From Clostridia bacterium (lineage in GTDB: Bacteria > Bacillota > Clostridia > Oscillospirales > Acutalibacteraceae), in contig JAFYLQ010000012.1 in NCBI GenBank assembly GCA_017550105.1, forward strand, positions 1-35,305: a stretch of DNA of 35,305 nt, read 5' to 3'. The notes under the pieces were generated by a model, which saw only the letters and a program-made list of their open reading frames with translations, did not search any database and was not told the origin of the DNA. The position numbers were made by a program, and so were the translations under genes. This document shows positions 15,257 to 22,997 of this stretch, piece after piece; position 1 is the stretch's first letter, and each line of letters opens with the position of its first letter.

Positions 15257-16293
15257 TACACTCTCAGCAACCTTAAAATAAGCTCTTCAAGAATTGTTTT
15301 GGGGTCTTCACCCGTGGACTTCATACGTCTGTCCGCATCGCTGAGCACCTCAAGTGCACCTTTTAACTGAGTTAAGGTGTATTTTGAAGCATCGTTTGCG
15401 GCGTTATCAAGAATAAAGCCCCTGCCCTTATATGCTGATGGGAAATCCTCGGAAAGCTTAGCGTATGAGGAGCCCTTTTCCTTTATGGCTTTAACACGGT
15501 ACATATCAACAAAAGCCTTTGAAAGAACGCTGAGTATTATAACGGGCTCTTCACGAAGCTTGAAAAGGTTTGTAAGGTTTTCAAAGGCGTTATCTGCCTC
15601 ACCACGGACTATCATTCGTGATAACTGAAAGACCTTGGCTTCAACGCTTACAATAACCGTTTTGTCAATGTGCTCACGGGTAATATCGCCCGAGCCAACG
15701 TAGGCACAGACCTTGTTAAGCTCGTTCTGTAAGGTGCTCATATCCTCACCCACAAGGTTCACCATATATGCGGCATTCTCACGGGAGAGGTTGCATTCCC
15801 TTTTGGATGCAGAGGCAATAATAAGCTTTTCTAACTGTGAGCGGGTACGCTTATCTATTTTTGCAGTAGCGCCTATGGACTCAATAAGCTTTAAAATTTT
15901 GCTCCATTTACTGTTTTTTTCGTCAACCTCGGTGGTGTCCATCCAGAAAACGAGAATTGAGCTTTCAGGAATGTCGGAAAGGACCGTCTCTAAATCTGTG
16001 TCGGGCTTGCCCTTGTCGTTAACGTGAGTGTTTAAGGGGAAATCTTTAACAAGGGTACAGGTGTATTCACTCATCATCGGGAAGGCGGAAATGCAGTCGT
16101 AAATTTCATTTAATGCGGTTTCCTTGCCGTCGAGCTTATGTAAATTGAAGTCTGCAAAATCCTTGCCTACGGCTTTGTCGCAAATCATATTCGCGTAGTG
16201 CTGCTTAAGGTAGCCCTCGTTACCGTAGATAATATACACACGTGAAAATTCACCGCTTTTTATATGCTTTTTAAAGGTTTCTTCGGTAAACAT
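15256..16293 (-). CDS. holA: DNA polymerase III subunit delta
   Basis: A 345-residue clamp-loader subunit. VYIIYGNEGYLKQHYANMI near residue 18 is the delta N-terminal signature, followed by the FNLHKLDG strand and SILVFWMDTTEVDEKNSKWSKILK, then the helical C domain with LNKVCAYVG and the LILRLLRV end. Delta opens the beta sliding clamp during replication. It sits downstream of comEC by 11 bp, a conserved Bacillota arrangement, and touches the toprim gene. Confidence 0.9.
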   Translation of the reverse strand: MFTEETFKKHIKSGEFSRVYIIYGNEGYLKQHYANMICDKAVGKDFADFNLHKLDGKETALNEIYDCISAFPMMSEYTCTLVKDFPLNTHVNDKGKPDTDLETVLSDIPESSILVFWMDTTEVDEKNSKWSKILKLIESIGATAKIDKRTRSQLEKLIIASASKRECNLSRENAAYMVNLVGEDMSTLQNELNKVCAYVGSGDITREHIDKTVIVSVEAKVFQLSRMIVRGEADNAFENLTNLFKLREEPVIILSVLSKAFVDMYRVKAIKEKGSSYAKLSEDFPSAYKGRGFILDNAANDASKYTLTQLKGALEVLSDADRRMKSTGEDPKTILEELILRLLRV

Positions 16294-16304
16294 AATAAGC
16301 TCCT

Positions 16305-18497
16305 TTAAACGTTAATTTGTACGTCACCCTCAAGGGCGGTTAACAGTATGTTTTTGTATTGCCTTGAAAGATTATTATAATCACTGTTTTTGATAAATTC
16401 CGCTCCGCCACTGATTATTACGGCTTCGGCAGAGGGGGAAATACTGTCGGGCAATCGGGAATTATAGATGAAAATATCGCCGTCACCTGTATCCACAGCC
16501 TCAGAAAAATCTGCCGAGCCGTGCAGGTGAATATATACTGTTTTTTCATTACCCCTTATTATAACATATTTAATACGGTATGTGTCAATTATTTCAAAAT
16601 TTATTTCATCGTTAAGGGTGTATTTGCCTTGGGTGTTAATAATGGTGTCTTGAGGAAGCTCAACGTTTTTCTGAATGCAAATATTTCGTATTTCGGGTGT
16701 TGTGTAGGTCTCTTTCGGCTTAACGACTGCGGGTAGTCTTTCAATGTCAGAACAGGAGCCGTAGGAAAGATAGGTTACAAGCCAATAATCAAGGCTTTCG
16801 CAGGTAGCCTTGGGAAGATAGTCGTAAACATCCGAGGGGTACTCGGTGTCAGAATTAATAATATAAGCGTAATGAGTGCCGCTTCGTATAATAACGTTAA
16901 GATTATCACCGCTTGAAACCACAGTGACAGTATCCCTGTAAGGGGTGGGCAGCAACGGAATGAAAATATTTACAAAAACTGCAATTATTGTCAAAACAGA
17001 GCTTATGGCTAAAGCCTTACTGCTTTTGATTTTATAAATCAGGTAACCGATTAACAGAATAATACCACCGAGGAAAAGTCCGTTTAATAACCACTCCTTG
17101 TGCACGGGTATTGTGGAGTAGGTAAATTCGGTTATTTTAAGTGAAGCGTTACATACAAAGGTGATAAGATATTCTGCTACGTCAAACAAAAACAGGGTTA
17201 ATTTTCTTATAACGGGTAGCTCAATATAGCTTGTGGCAGTGCCCAGAGTACCGCAAATCATAGCGTAAAAGGCGGGCTTAACGCAGAGAAGATTTGTAAC
17301 GGGGGATACGGTGCTGAAGGTGTTGAAGTTTAAAGCCGAAACGGGCATTGTGAAAATACCTGCTCCCATACTTATAAGAAACGAGCAGATTACATATCCG
17401 ACTGCTGCTCTTACGGGCTTGAATTTTAATTTGCGGTAAAGTAGCCTGTACACCGACATTTCGTAGCGTGACACAAGAAGAACACCAAGAGTAGCACAAA
17501 GGGATAACTGAAAGCTAAGGCTATAAACAAGGTATGGGTTACACATAAGAAGTGCCGACACCACAAGCCCGAGGGAATTTAGTGAGTCGGGTAAAGTTTT
17601 GGTGTAGGGTGAGGTCAGTAATACTAACGACATAAGTGACGAGCGTAAAACCGAGGGAGTGAAGCCCGTAACAATACAAAAGCCAAACAAAAATATTATG
17701 CAGAAAATATTGCGGATTTTACGGGGAATATGCAGCAGATTGAAAATAAGAATTATAAGACCGCACCACAAAGAGGTATGTAAGCCCGATACCGCCAAAA
17801 GGTGGGAAATACCGCCGTTACGAAAGCCGTTGGCTATATTTTTGGGTATGCCCTGACTTCCACCGAAAATTAGCCCCTTGATAATTGCCGACGTGGGCGA
17901 GGGGAGGAAATCATCAATTCTTTTACTTACCGTATCCTTAAAATGTAAGCAGTAGTAATAGGGTGTTTTTTCACATTGCCATAAAACCTCCGCTTCTGAA
18001 CCTGTGCCACTTAGCAGAACACCGTTCGAGGCACCCGTTAAATCAAACTGATTTTTTTCGTTTCTTGCTACGTATAATTCGGCATTTTCTATGCTTACGT
18101 AATCGTAGAGTACAGGGCATTCGCTATTGTTACAGGGAACGGCAAAATAAATTTTTATGTTTTCGTCAGTTTTCAAGGTGAAGGTCAAGCAACCGTCAAT
18201 ATTAACGGGTGTTGTAATAACCTTGCCCGACACGTAGGCGGTGGTGGAGTCAAGCTTGAGAATCGGCTCGATTTTAGTGCTGTTATACGTCAGTAACGAA
18301 GTACAGATTAAAATTGCCGACAGAGAAACTGCAGGGATTATTATGAAGCGTCTGAGCTTCAGGGGTTTTATTAAGAATAAAACAAAAGCCAATGCCCCAA
18401 TCAGTAGCGTAGCAATTGTGGCGGCTTTTGAAAAATTCATCAAAAAAGCGGCAACAATGAACATAGTTACGCCTGATACGAGCATTGGTCGTTTCAT
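16305..18497 (-). CDS. comEC: ComEC/Rec2 DNA-uptake channel with degenerate C-terminal domain
   Basis: A 730-residue membrane protein. The N-terminal two helices and OB-like DUF4131 region (about 1-190) lead into the competence domain: GISHLLAVSGLHTSLW near 230 is the diagnostic motif, with eight or more membrane helices to about 500. The final 220 residues occupy the place of the metallo-beta-lactamase-like nuclease domain, but the HxHxDH zinc motif is absent: where it is expected (about residue 575) the sequence reads VTYLSYGSCSDIERL. Transport of single-stranded DNA may remain while the nuclease activity is probably lost. Upstream of holA in one run. No comEA is in the window. Confidence 0.88.
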   Translation of the reverse strand: MKRPMLVSGVTMFIVAAFLMNFSKAATIATLLIGALAFVLFLIKPLKLRRFIIIPAVSLSAILICTSLLTYNSTKIEPILKLDSTTAYVSGKVITTPVNIDGCLTFTLKTDENIKIYFAVPCNNSECPVLYDYVSIENAELYVARNEKNQFDLTGASNGVLLSGTGSEAEVLWQCEKTPYYYCLHFKDTVSKRIDDFLPSPTSAIIKGLIFGGSQGIPKNIANGFRNGGISHLLAVSGLHTSLWCGLIILIFNLLHIPRKIRNIFCIIFLFGFCIVTGFTPSVLRSSLMSLVLLTSPYTKTLPDSLNSLGLVVSALLMCNPYLVYSLSFQLSLCATLGVLLVSRYEMSVYRLLYRKLKFKPVRAAVGYVICSFLISMGAGIFTMPVSALNFNTFSTVSPVTNLLCVKPAFYAMICGTLGTATSYIELPVIRKLTLFLFDVAEYLITFVCNASLKITEFTYSTIPVHKEWLLNGLFLGGIILLIGYLIYKIKSSKALAISSVLTIIAVFVNIFIPLLPTPYRDTVTVVSSGDNLNVIIRSGTHYAYIINSDTEYPSDVYDYLPKATCESLDYWLVTYLSYGSCSDIERLPAVVKPKETYTTPEIRNICIQKNVELPQDTIINTQGKYTLNDEINFEIIDTYRIKYVIIRGNEKTVYIHLHGSADFSEAVDTGDGDIFIYNSRLPDSISPSAEAVIISGGAEFIKNSDYNNLSRQYKNILLTALEGDVQINV

Positions 18498-18532
18498 TTT
18501 TATGAACCTCTTTGAACGTTAGTTTGCAGTAA

Positions 18533-18871
18533 TCAACCTGCGGGCCATGTGAAGCTTCTGCCTGACATAAGGTGGAAATGAACGTGCTTAACGGTCTGAC
18601 CCGCACTATCACCACAGTTGTTTACAACACGGAAGCCGTCGTCCATATTCTGTTCCTTGGCAATTTTTGCAATTACTTCAAAAATATGGGCAATTACGGC
18701 GCTGTTTTCTTCGGTAATATCCGCCGCAGAGGTAATGTGCATTTTGGGTATTACAAGAATATGTGTGGGTGCCTGAGGCTCAAGGTCGTTAAAAGCAATA
18801 ACAGTATCGTCCTCATAAACCTTTGTGGCAGGGATTTCGCCATTTGCGATTTTGCAGAAAATACAATCCAT
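18533..18871 (-). CDS. HIT-family nucleotide hydrolase/transferase
   Basis: A 112-residue HINT-type protein. It starts MDCIFCKIANGEIPATKVYED, with the zinc-associated C-x-x-C of the subgroup, and ends with the histidine triad HVHFHLM near residue 96. These enzymes act on nucleoside phosphoramidates or dinucleoside polyphosphates; the physiological substrate is unknown. It lies 35 bp upstream of comEC and downstream of the small spoVAD-linked ORF. Confidence 0.92.
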   Translation of the reverse strand: MDCIFCKIANGEIPATKVYEDDTVIAFNDLEPQAPTHILVIPKMHITSAADITEENSAVIAHIFEVIAKIAKEQNMDDGFRVVNNCGDSAGQTVKHVHFHLMSGRSFTWPAG

Positions 18872-18937
18872 AAAAACACTTCCTATTAAAATATAGTTAT
18901 ATAATAACCCTAAAGCCTCGGCATTTCAAGAGGATTT

Positions 18938-19093
18938 TTAGTTTTTAAATGCCTGAATGATTTTGATAACGGTGTAAATTCCTAAAAATACGGTCAAGGC
19001 GGTTTTGAGGCTTGAAATTCTTAAATAGGTTTTGGCAATGCCTGAAATATTTTCAAGGGCTTTAACGTAATTTTCTTTTTTTCTGAAATCCAT
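18938..19093 (-). CDS. Small 51-aa protein with one hydrophobic helix
   Basis: An open frame not long enough for usual cut-offs: ATG 19093, stop TAA at 18940-18938. The N-terminal half is basic and polar (MDFRKKENYVKALENISG), the second half hydrophobic (TALTVFLGIYTVIKIIQAF), suggesting a small membrane-associated protein. An AGGATAGG lies 8 nt before the ATG. It is 17 bp downstream of spoVAD on the same strand, in the slot where spoVAE often lies, but it is too short to be SpoVAE and does not resemble it. Function unknown. Confidence 0.5.
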   Translation of the reverse strand: MDFRKKENYVKALENISGIAKTYLRISSLKTALTVFLGIYTVIKIIQAFKN

Positions 19094-19110
19094 TTTGTTA
19101 TCCTATCCTT

Positions 19111-20133
19111 TCATTGGTTAATTAAAAGTACACCGTGGGCGATGCCCGGGATTGACTCTTTTTGTAGTGTTGAAGTAGGTGAAAGCAAGGCTCCTGTGCC
19201 TACAAAAAACACCTTTTTGAGCCTTCCTGCGGCCATATTGTCTAAAATATAGGAGCAAAGAACAGCCGCACTACAGCCACACCCCGAGCCACCCGAGTGT
19301 ACGTCCTGTGTCTCGGGCTCGAAAATCATAACGCCGCAGTCATTATGAACTCCCGAAATATCAATATTATTTTCGTCCTTTAAAAGCTCAATAAGAAGTC
19401 GGCTTCCCGTAGAGCCTAAATCACCCGTTAAAATTAAATCGTAGTCCTCGGGCTTTGTGTCGGTATCTGTTAAAAACTGCGCAATAGTCTGTGCGGCGGC
19501 AGGTGCCATGGCGGCACCCATATTGTTAGGGTCGGTAACGTTAAGGTCGCGAACCGAGCCGATAATTGCCCTGTCTATTACGGTGCGACTTGTGTGTTTT
19601 GGTTGATTGCTTAACACCACACAACCTGCACCAGTTACCGTCCATTGTGCGCTCTGCGGTCTTTGACCGCCGTATTCAAGGGGGTAGCGATACTGACGCT
19701 CTGCCGAGCAAAAGTGTGACGATGCGGCGGCAACGGTGTTTTGCGCTGCACCTGAATCCACGAAAACTCCGGATAATACGAGGGATAAAGCCATAGTTGA
19801 ACAAGCACCGTATAGCCCCGAAAAAGGGAACTTAAGGTCACGCATACCGAAGGACGAGCCGATGCATTGATTTAAAAGGTCACCTGCAAAGGCACACTGA
19901 ATATCATTTTTAGTGATTTTTGCCTTTTTCAAGGCGGTGGTGATTGCGGTTTTCTGCAAATGGGTTTCGGCTTTTTCAAAGGATTTTTCACCGCAGAGCT
20001 CGTCGGTAAAAGCCTTGTCAAAAAAACTGCCGAGAGGACCCTCGGACTCTTTTTTGCCAACTGCGGCGGCATAGCCGACAACTTGTGGCTTGTTTGTAAA
20101 GCTTATTGTGTAATTACCTTTTCTTTCGGGCAT
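19111..20133 (-). CDS. spoVAD: Stage V sporulation protein AD
   Basis: A 340-residue thiolase-fold protein that binds dipicolinic acid during spore formation and germination as part of the SpoVA channel. Typical stretches are GPLGSFFDKAF near 32, FAGDLLNQCIGSSF near 83, YGACSTMALSL near 108 (thiolase cysteine region), MGAAMAPAAAQTI near 205 and HSGGSGCGCSAAVL near 280. Length matches the family. AAGGAAG about 8 nt before ATG 20133. Normally adjacent to spoVAC, here separated from it by a plus-strand lipoprotein gene. Confidence 0.95.
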   Translation of the reverse strand: MPERKGNYTISFTNKPQVVGYAAAVGKKESEGPLGSFFDKAFTDELCGEKSFEKAETHLQKTAITTALKKAKITKNDIQCAFAGDLLNQCIGSSFGMRDLKFPFSGLYGACSTMALSLVLSGVFVDSGAAQNTVAAASSHFCSAERQYRYPLEYGGQRPQSAQWTVTGAGCVVLSNQPKHTSRTVIDRAIIGSVRDLNVTDPNNMGAAMAPAAAQTIAQFLTDTDTKPEDYDLILTGDLGSTGSRLLIELLKDENNIDISGVHNDCGVMIFEPETQDVHSGGSGCGCSAAVLCSYILDNMAAGRLKKVFFVGTGALLSPTSTLQKESIPGIAHGVLLINQ

Positions 20134-20211
20134 AAAAAACTTCCTTAATTCATAATAAAAATATTTTTTGTTATGGGTTATGTAATATACAACTTGTTGA
20201 ATTTGAAAATG

Positions 20212-20240
20212 TTTACAAAAGCGAAGTGATGTGATATATT
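20212..20240 (+). promoter_or_regulatory. Extended -10 promoter of the lipoprotein gene
   Basis: TTTACA (20212-20217) and TATATT (20235-20240) with a 17-bp spacer and a TGA extension before the -10. It lies in the upstream region of the divergent spoVAD. Confidence 0.55.
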
Positions 20241-20260
20241 GAAAATAAGGGGTGATATAT

Positions 20261-20947
20261 ATGAAAAAATTGTATTTAATTATACCTGTTTTAGTTGTTG
20301 CAATTATGTTTTTAGGGTGCTTTGGTGGTACTAAATCACCTGAGACGGATGCCCCTGAGCAACCGGAGACAGTTGCACAATCTACAGAATCAACGGCAGT
20401 AACCGGTTCAATTCAGGTCGAAAACAACAGTAAGCCTGTTGAGGCAACTGAGCTCAAGGAGGTTGAACGCAATCTTTACCTTCCTTTAGATGGCAGTTCA
20501 AGAGATTTTTATTTCAGCAGTGGTGCAGGTGGCTGGCGTACTTGTATAATCGTTCATGAAGATGGTTCTTTTACCGGTGATTACTACGATGGTGATATGG
20601 GCGATATGTCTGATGAATATCCTGGGGGTACGGCTTATACCTGTAAATTTTCAGGTCAGTTCGAAAACATAAAAAAGGTAAATGATTACACCTATTCAAT
20701 GACATTGTCGTATATTGATACCGAATCAACTCCCGATGAGTGGATTGAAGACGGTATCAGATATATTTCAAGTGGTCCCTACGGCATTGATACCGGCGAG
20801 GAATTTATGTTCTATCTTCCCGATGCTCCTTTAAGTGAACTTCCCATAGATGATATGAGAATGTGGAACTATTATAATGAGGGTACGCATACCCTTGATT
20901 CATATGCCATCAGAAATATGGAAACAGAGCAATTCTTTTTTGGATAA
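20261..20947 (+). CDS. Lipoprotein of unknown function inserted between spoVAD and spoVAC
   Basis: A 228-residue exported lipoprotein. The signal peptide runs to a lipobox ending FLGC (about C20), followed by a Pro/Glu/Thr/Ser-rich linker and a beta-rich domain with many Tyr, Asp and Gly. NLYLPLDGSSRDFYF and FTGDYYDGDMGDMSDEYPGGT resemble cell-surface domains common in clostridial lipoproteins. ATG 20261 is preferred because AAGGGGTG lies 7-14 nt upstream. It has its own promoter and terminator. Codon choices (GAT, GAA, GGT) differ from the GAC/GAG-rich neighbours, so it may be a later arrival. Confidence 0.75.
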   Translation: MKKLYLIIPVLVVAIMFLGCFGGTKSPETDAPEQPETVAQSTESTAVTGSIQVENNSKPVEATELKEVERNLYLPLDGSSRDFYFSSGAGGWRTCIIVHEDGSFTGDYYDGDMGDMSDEYPGGTAYTCKFSGQFENIKKVNDYTYSMTLSYIDTESTPDEWIEDGIRYISSGPYGIDTGEEFMFYLPDAPLSELPIDDMRMWNYYNEGTHTLDSYAIRNMETEQFFFG

Positions 20948-20955
20948 TAAAGCAC

Positions 20956-20984
20956 AAGGCTTGACCGATTTGGTCAAGCCTTTT
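20956..20984. terminator. Bidirectional terminator, lipoprotein versus spoVAC
   Basis: AAGGCTTGACC (20956-20966) pairs with GGTCAAGCCTT (20972-20982), loop GATTT, then T to 20984. It lies between the convergent ends of the lipoprotein gene and spoVAC. Confidence 0.85.
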
Positions 20985-20987
20985 ACA

Positions 20988-21398
20988 TTAGAACAAAGTT
21001 GTAATCCAATATATAATTCCATACACCACACTCGCTACCGTACCGTAGACGATAACGGGTCCTGCGATTTTGAACATATTGGCGGCGACCCCGAGGACGA
21101 GTCCCTCTGTCTTGAATTCTATGGCGGGTGAAACAACTGCATTTGCGAAGCCCGTAATAGGCACGGCTGTACCTGCACCTGCATGCTTTGCGATTTTGTC
21201 AAAAATGCCCGAGCCTGTAAGAATTGCGGTTATTACAATAAGGGTCGAGCAGACCGCAAGTTTTGTTTCGTCCGTGTTAAGTCCTGCCTTGGTAAAAAGA
21301 CACTTTAAAGCCTCACCAAAGCAGCATATTGCACCGCCAACCAAAAACGCCATAACACAGTCCTTAATAATGGGTGACTTTGGGGTTTCCTTGCCCAC
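20988..21398 (-). CDS. spoVAC: Stage V sporulation protein AC
   Basis: A SpoVAC/SpoVAE-superfamily membrane protein, assigned to SpoVAC by the lead PKSPIIKDCVMAFLVGGAIC and by FANAVVSPAIEFKTEGLVLGVAANMFKIAGPV later on. SpoVAC is the mechanosensitive channel part of the SpoVA complex for dipicolinate. Four to five membrane segments. The first conventional in-frame start is GTG 21398, but no ribosome binding site precedes it; homology-like sequence continues upstream, and AAAGGAAG (21440-21433) would place initiation at an ATT at 21428, adding 10 residues. The product is 136 or 146 residues. Confidence 0.88.
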   Translation of the reverse strand: MGKETPKSPIIKDCVMAFLVGGAICCFGEALKCLFTKAGLNTDETKLAVCSTLIVITAILTGSGIFDKIAKHAGAGTAVPITGFANAVVSPAIEFKTEGLVLGVAANMFKIAGPVIVYGTVASVVYGIIYWITTLF

Positions 21399-21450
21399 AA
21401 GGGTCTTGTATTGATTTTTGTCCGTAATAACACTTCCTTTGAATTTTTAA

Positions 21451-21480
21451 TATCTTGCCACTTGGATTTAGTTATATTCA
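21451..21480 (-). promoter_or_regulatory. Candidate sigma-G promoter of spoVAC
   Basis: TGAATA (21480-21475), 17-bp spacer, then CAAGATA (21457-21451), fitting the forespore sigma-G pattern TGnATA ... CAnnnTA. Known spoVA operons are sigma-G controlled. The -35 lies 5 bp from the -35 of the divergent hydrogenase-maturation promoter. Confidence 0.45.
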
Positions 21481-21484
21481 ATAC

Positions 21485-21513
21485 TTGATTAAATTATAAA
21501 AATATAGTATAAT
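21485..21513 (+). promoter_or_regulatory. Sigma-A promoter of the hydrogenase-maturation operon
   Basis: TTGATT (21485-21490) and TATAAT (21508-21513) with a 17-bp spacer; start predicted near 21520, giving a leader of about 137 nt. Confidence 0.7.
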
Positions 21514-21519
21514 AAATCT

Positions 21520-21621
21520 GTACCTGACATAAAGGTTTATTCCTGAGTGAAAGGTGCGGTAAAATACTTGATTTATATAAGTTTTTGTATTGCCGTACCT
21601 TGTATAGGTGCGGCATTTTTT
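21520..21621 (+). promoter_or_regulatory. Attenuator-type leader of the hyd maturation operon; riboswitch candidate
   Basis: The leader carries AGGTGCGG twice (21552-21559 and 21606-21613), with their common complement GCCGTACCT (21592-21600) between them. Pairing with the second copy gives a 9-bp terminator hairpin followed by six T (21616-21621). Pairing with the first copy, extended by AATAC with GTATT, gives a roughly 15-bp antiterminator. A GTACCT at 21520-21525 can in turn pair with the first AGGTGC, freeing the terminator. This three-way switch is the hallmark of transcription attenuation. The sensed signal is unknown and I recognise no known riboswitch class. Confidence 0.65.
21592..21621 (+). 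terminator. Leader terminator ahead of the hyd maturation operon
   Basis: GCCGTACCT (21592-21600) with AGGTGCGGC (21606-21614), loop TGTAT, then A and six T. One T-G wobble in the stem. About 36 nt before the first start codon. Confidence 0.75.
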
Positions 21622-21656
21622 GTTGGAATGTGTAGTATTACGGAGGAGGCGTTTTT

Positions 21657-21914
21657 ATGGCTTCAAGAGTCGGCGTTATCAGTATAATTGTTGAAAACGG
21701 TGATTCCGTTGAGGAACTCAACGCTATTTTACATAAATACGGCGAGTGTATCGTGGGCAGAATGGGTATCCCTTATCGGCAGAGGAATATCAGCATTATT
21801 TCTGTTGCGGTGGATGCACCACAGGACGTGATTTCCACCTTAAGCGGTAAAATCGGCAATCTTAAGGGTGTCAGTGCGAAAACCGTGCTGTCAAACGTAA
21901 TAAGTGATGAGTAA
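21657..21914 (+). CDS. TM1266-type iron-only hydrogenase system regulator
   Basis: An 85-residue ACT/ferredoxin-like alpha-beta protein. It opens ASRVGVISIIVENGDSVEEL, has HKYGECIVGRMGIPY in the middle and ISIISVAVDAPQDVISTLSGKIG afterwards, the pattern of the small putative regulator that accompanies [FeFe]-hydrogenase maturases (TM1266-like). A strong GGAGGAGG precedes the ATG. It overlaps hydE by 8 bp. The family's ligand and mode of action are not established as far as I know; the position behind an attenuator leader suggests a role in hydrogenase gene control or maturation. Confidence 0.85.
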   Translation: MASRVGVISIIVENGDSVEELNAILHKYGECIVGRMGIPYRQRNISIISVAVDAPQDVISTLSGKIGNLKGVSAKTVLSNVISDE

Positions 21915-22977
21915 GACTCTGCTTCTTGCCGAAAAGCTATATAAAAACCGTTCACTCAGTCTTGAGGAATACGAGGAATTAATATCCTGCAGAACTCCCG
22001 AAAGCGTACAATATATTACGAAAAAAGCTCTTGAGGAGCGTCATAAATATTACGGCAACTCCGTTTTTATAAGGGGGCTTATTGAAATAAGCAACATCTG
22101 TAAAAACAATTGTTATTACTGCGGTATCAGGGGCGCTAACAAGAATTGCGAGCGTTACAGACTGACTCCTGATGAAATACTTGACTGCTGTAAGGATGGT
22201 TATGACTCGGGCTTTCGCACCTTTGTTTTACAGGGGGGCGAGGATGCGTTTTTTACGGATGATATTCTTTGTGAGCTTATAAAAAGCATTAAGGCTCTTT
22301 ATCCCGACTGTGCCGTTACCCTTTCCCTCGGTGAAAGAAGTAAGGAAAGCTACAAGCGGCTTTATGACGCAGGGGCGGACAGATATCTTTTAAGGCACGA
22401 GACTGCGGATGAGGGTCTTTATAACAGGCTTCACCCCGAAAATATGCAGTTGAAAACACGTCTTGATTGTCTTAAAAATCTTAAGGAAATTGGCTTTCAG
22501 ACAGGCTGCGGCTTTATGGTGGGCGCACCCTTTCAAACCCCCTTACATCTTGCAAGGGATTTAAAATTTATTGAGGAATTTAAGCCCCATATGTGCGGAA
22601 TAGGACCTTTTATCCCTCATAAGGATACAATTTTTAAGGATGAAAAACAGGGCAGTGCCGAGCTTACCTGCTACCTTTTAAGCATCATAAGGCTTATTTG
22701 CCCCAATGTGCTTTTGCCCTCTACAACCGCACTTGATACCATTGACCCCAAGGGCTGTGAAAAGGGCATTCTTTCGGGTGCTAACGTGGTTATGCCAAAC
22801 CTTTCACCCGCAAACGTAAGGGCAAAATACACCCTTTATAACAACAAAAAAAGCACCGAGGTGCAAAGTGCCGAGGGCTTGAAAATATTAAAAAAACGTA
22901 TGGAAAATATCGGCTACAAGGTTACTTGTGACCGAGGTGACGTAATAAAAATATCTGACGGAAAGAGTAAAATCTGA
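21907..22977 (+). CDS. hydE: [FeFe]-hydrogenase H-cluster maturase HydE (radical SAM)
   Basis: A 356-residue radical-SAM enzyme helping to build the dithiomethylamine-bridged diiron part of the H-cluster. The [4Fe-4S] motif C-x3-C-x2-C is at C65, C69 and C72 (ICKNNCYYCGIRG). RTFVLQGGED near residue 110, YLLRHETAD near 160 and GFMVGAPFQT near 204 are family markers. ATG 21907 is preferred over GTG 21904; either overlaps the TM1266-like gene, so translation is probably coupled. Followed after 20 bp by hydG. It works with HydG and HydF, all present here in one operon. Confidence 0.95.
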   Translation: MSKTLLLAEKLYKNRSLSLEEYEELISCRTPESVQYITKKALEERHKYYGNSVFIRGLIEISNICKNNCYYCGIRGANKNCERYRLTPDEILDCCKDGYDSGFRTFVLQGGEDAFFTDDILCELIKSIKALYPDCAVTLSLGERSKESYKRLYDAGADRYLLRHETADEGLYNRLHPENMQLKTRLDCLKNLKEIGFQTGCGFMVGAPFQTPLHLARDLKFIEEFKPHMCGIGPFIPHKDTIFKDEKQGSAELTCYLLSIIRLICPNVLLPSTTALDTIDPKGCEKGILSGANVVMPNLSPANVRAKYTLYNNKKSTEVQSAEGLKILKKRMENIGYKVTCDRGDVIKISDGKSKI

Positions 22978-22997
22978 CCAAAAGAGAGGAGAAAACT

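Noticed and set aside
18938-19093. Identification of the 51-aa ORF as SpoVAE
   Set aside because: It is less than half the expected length and lacks the GGxICxIGQ motif of SpoVAE; kept only as an unknown small protein.
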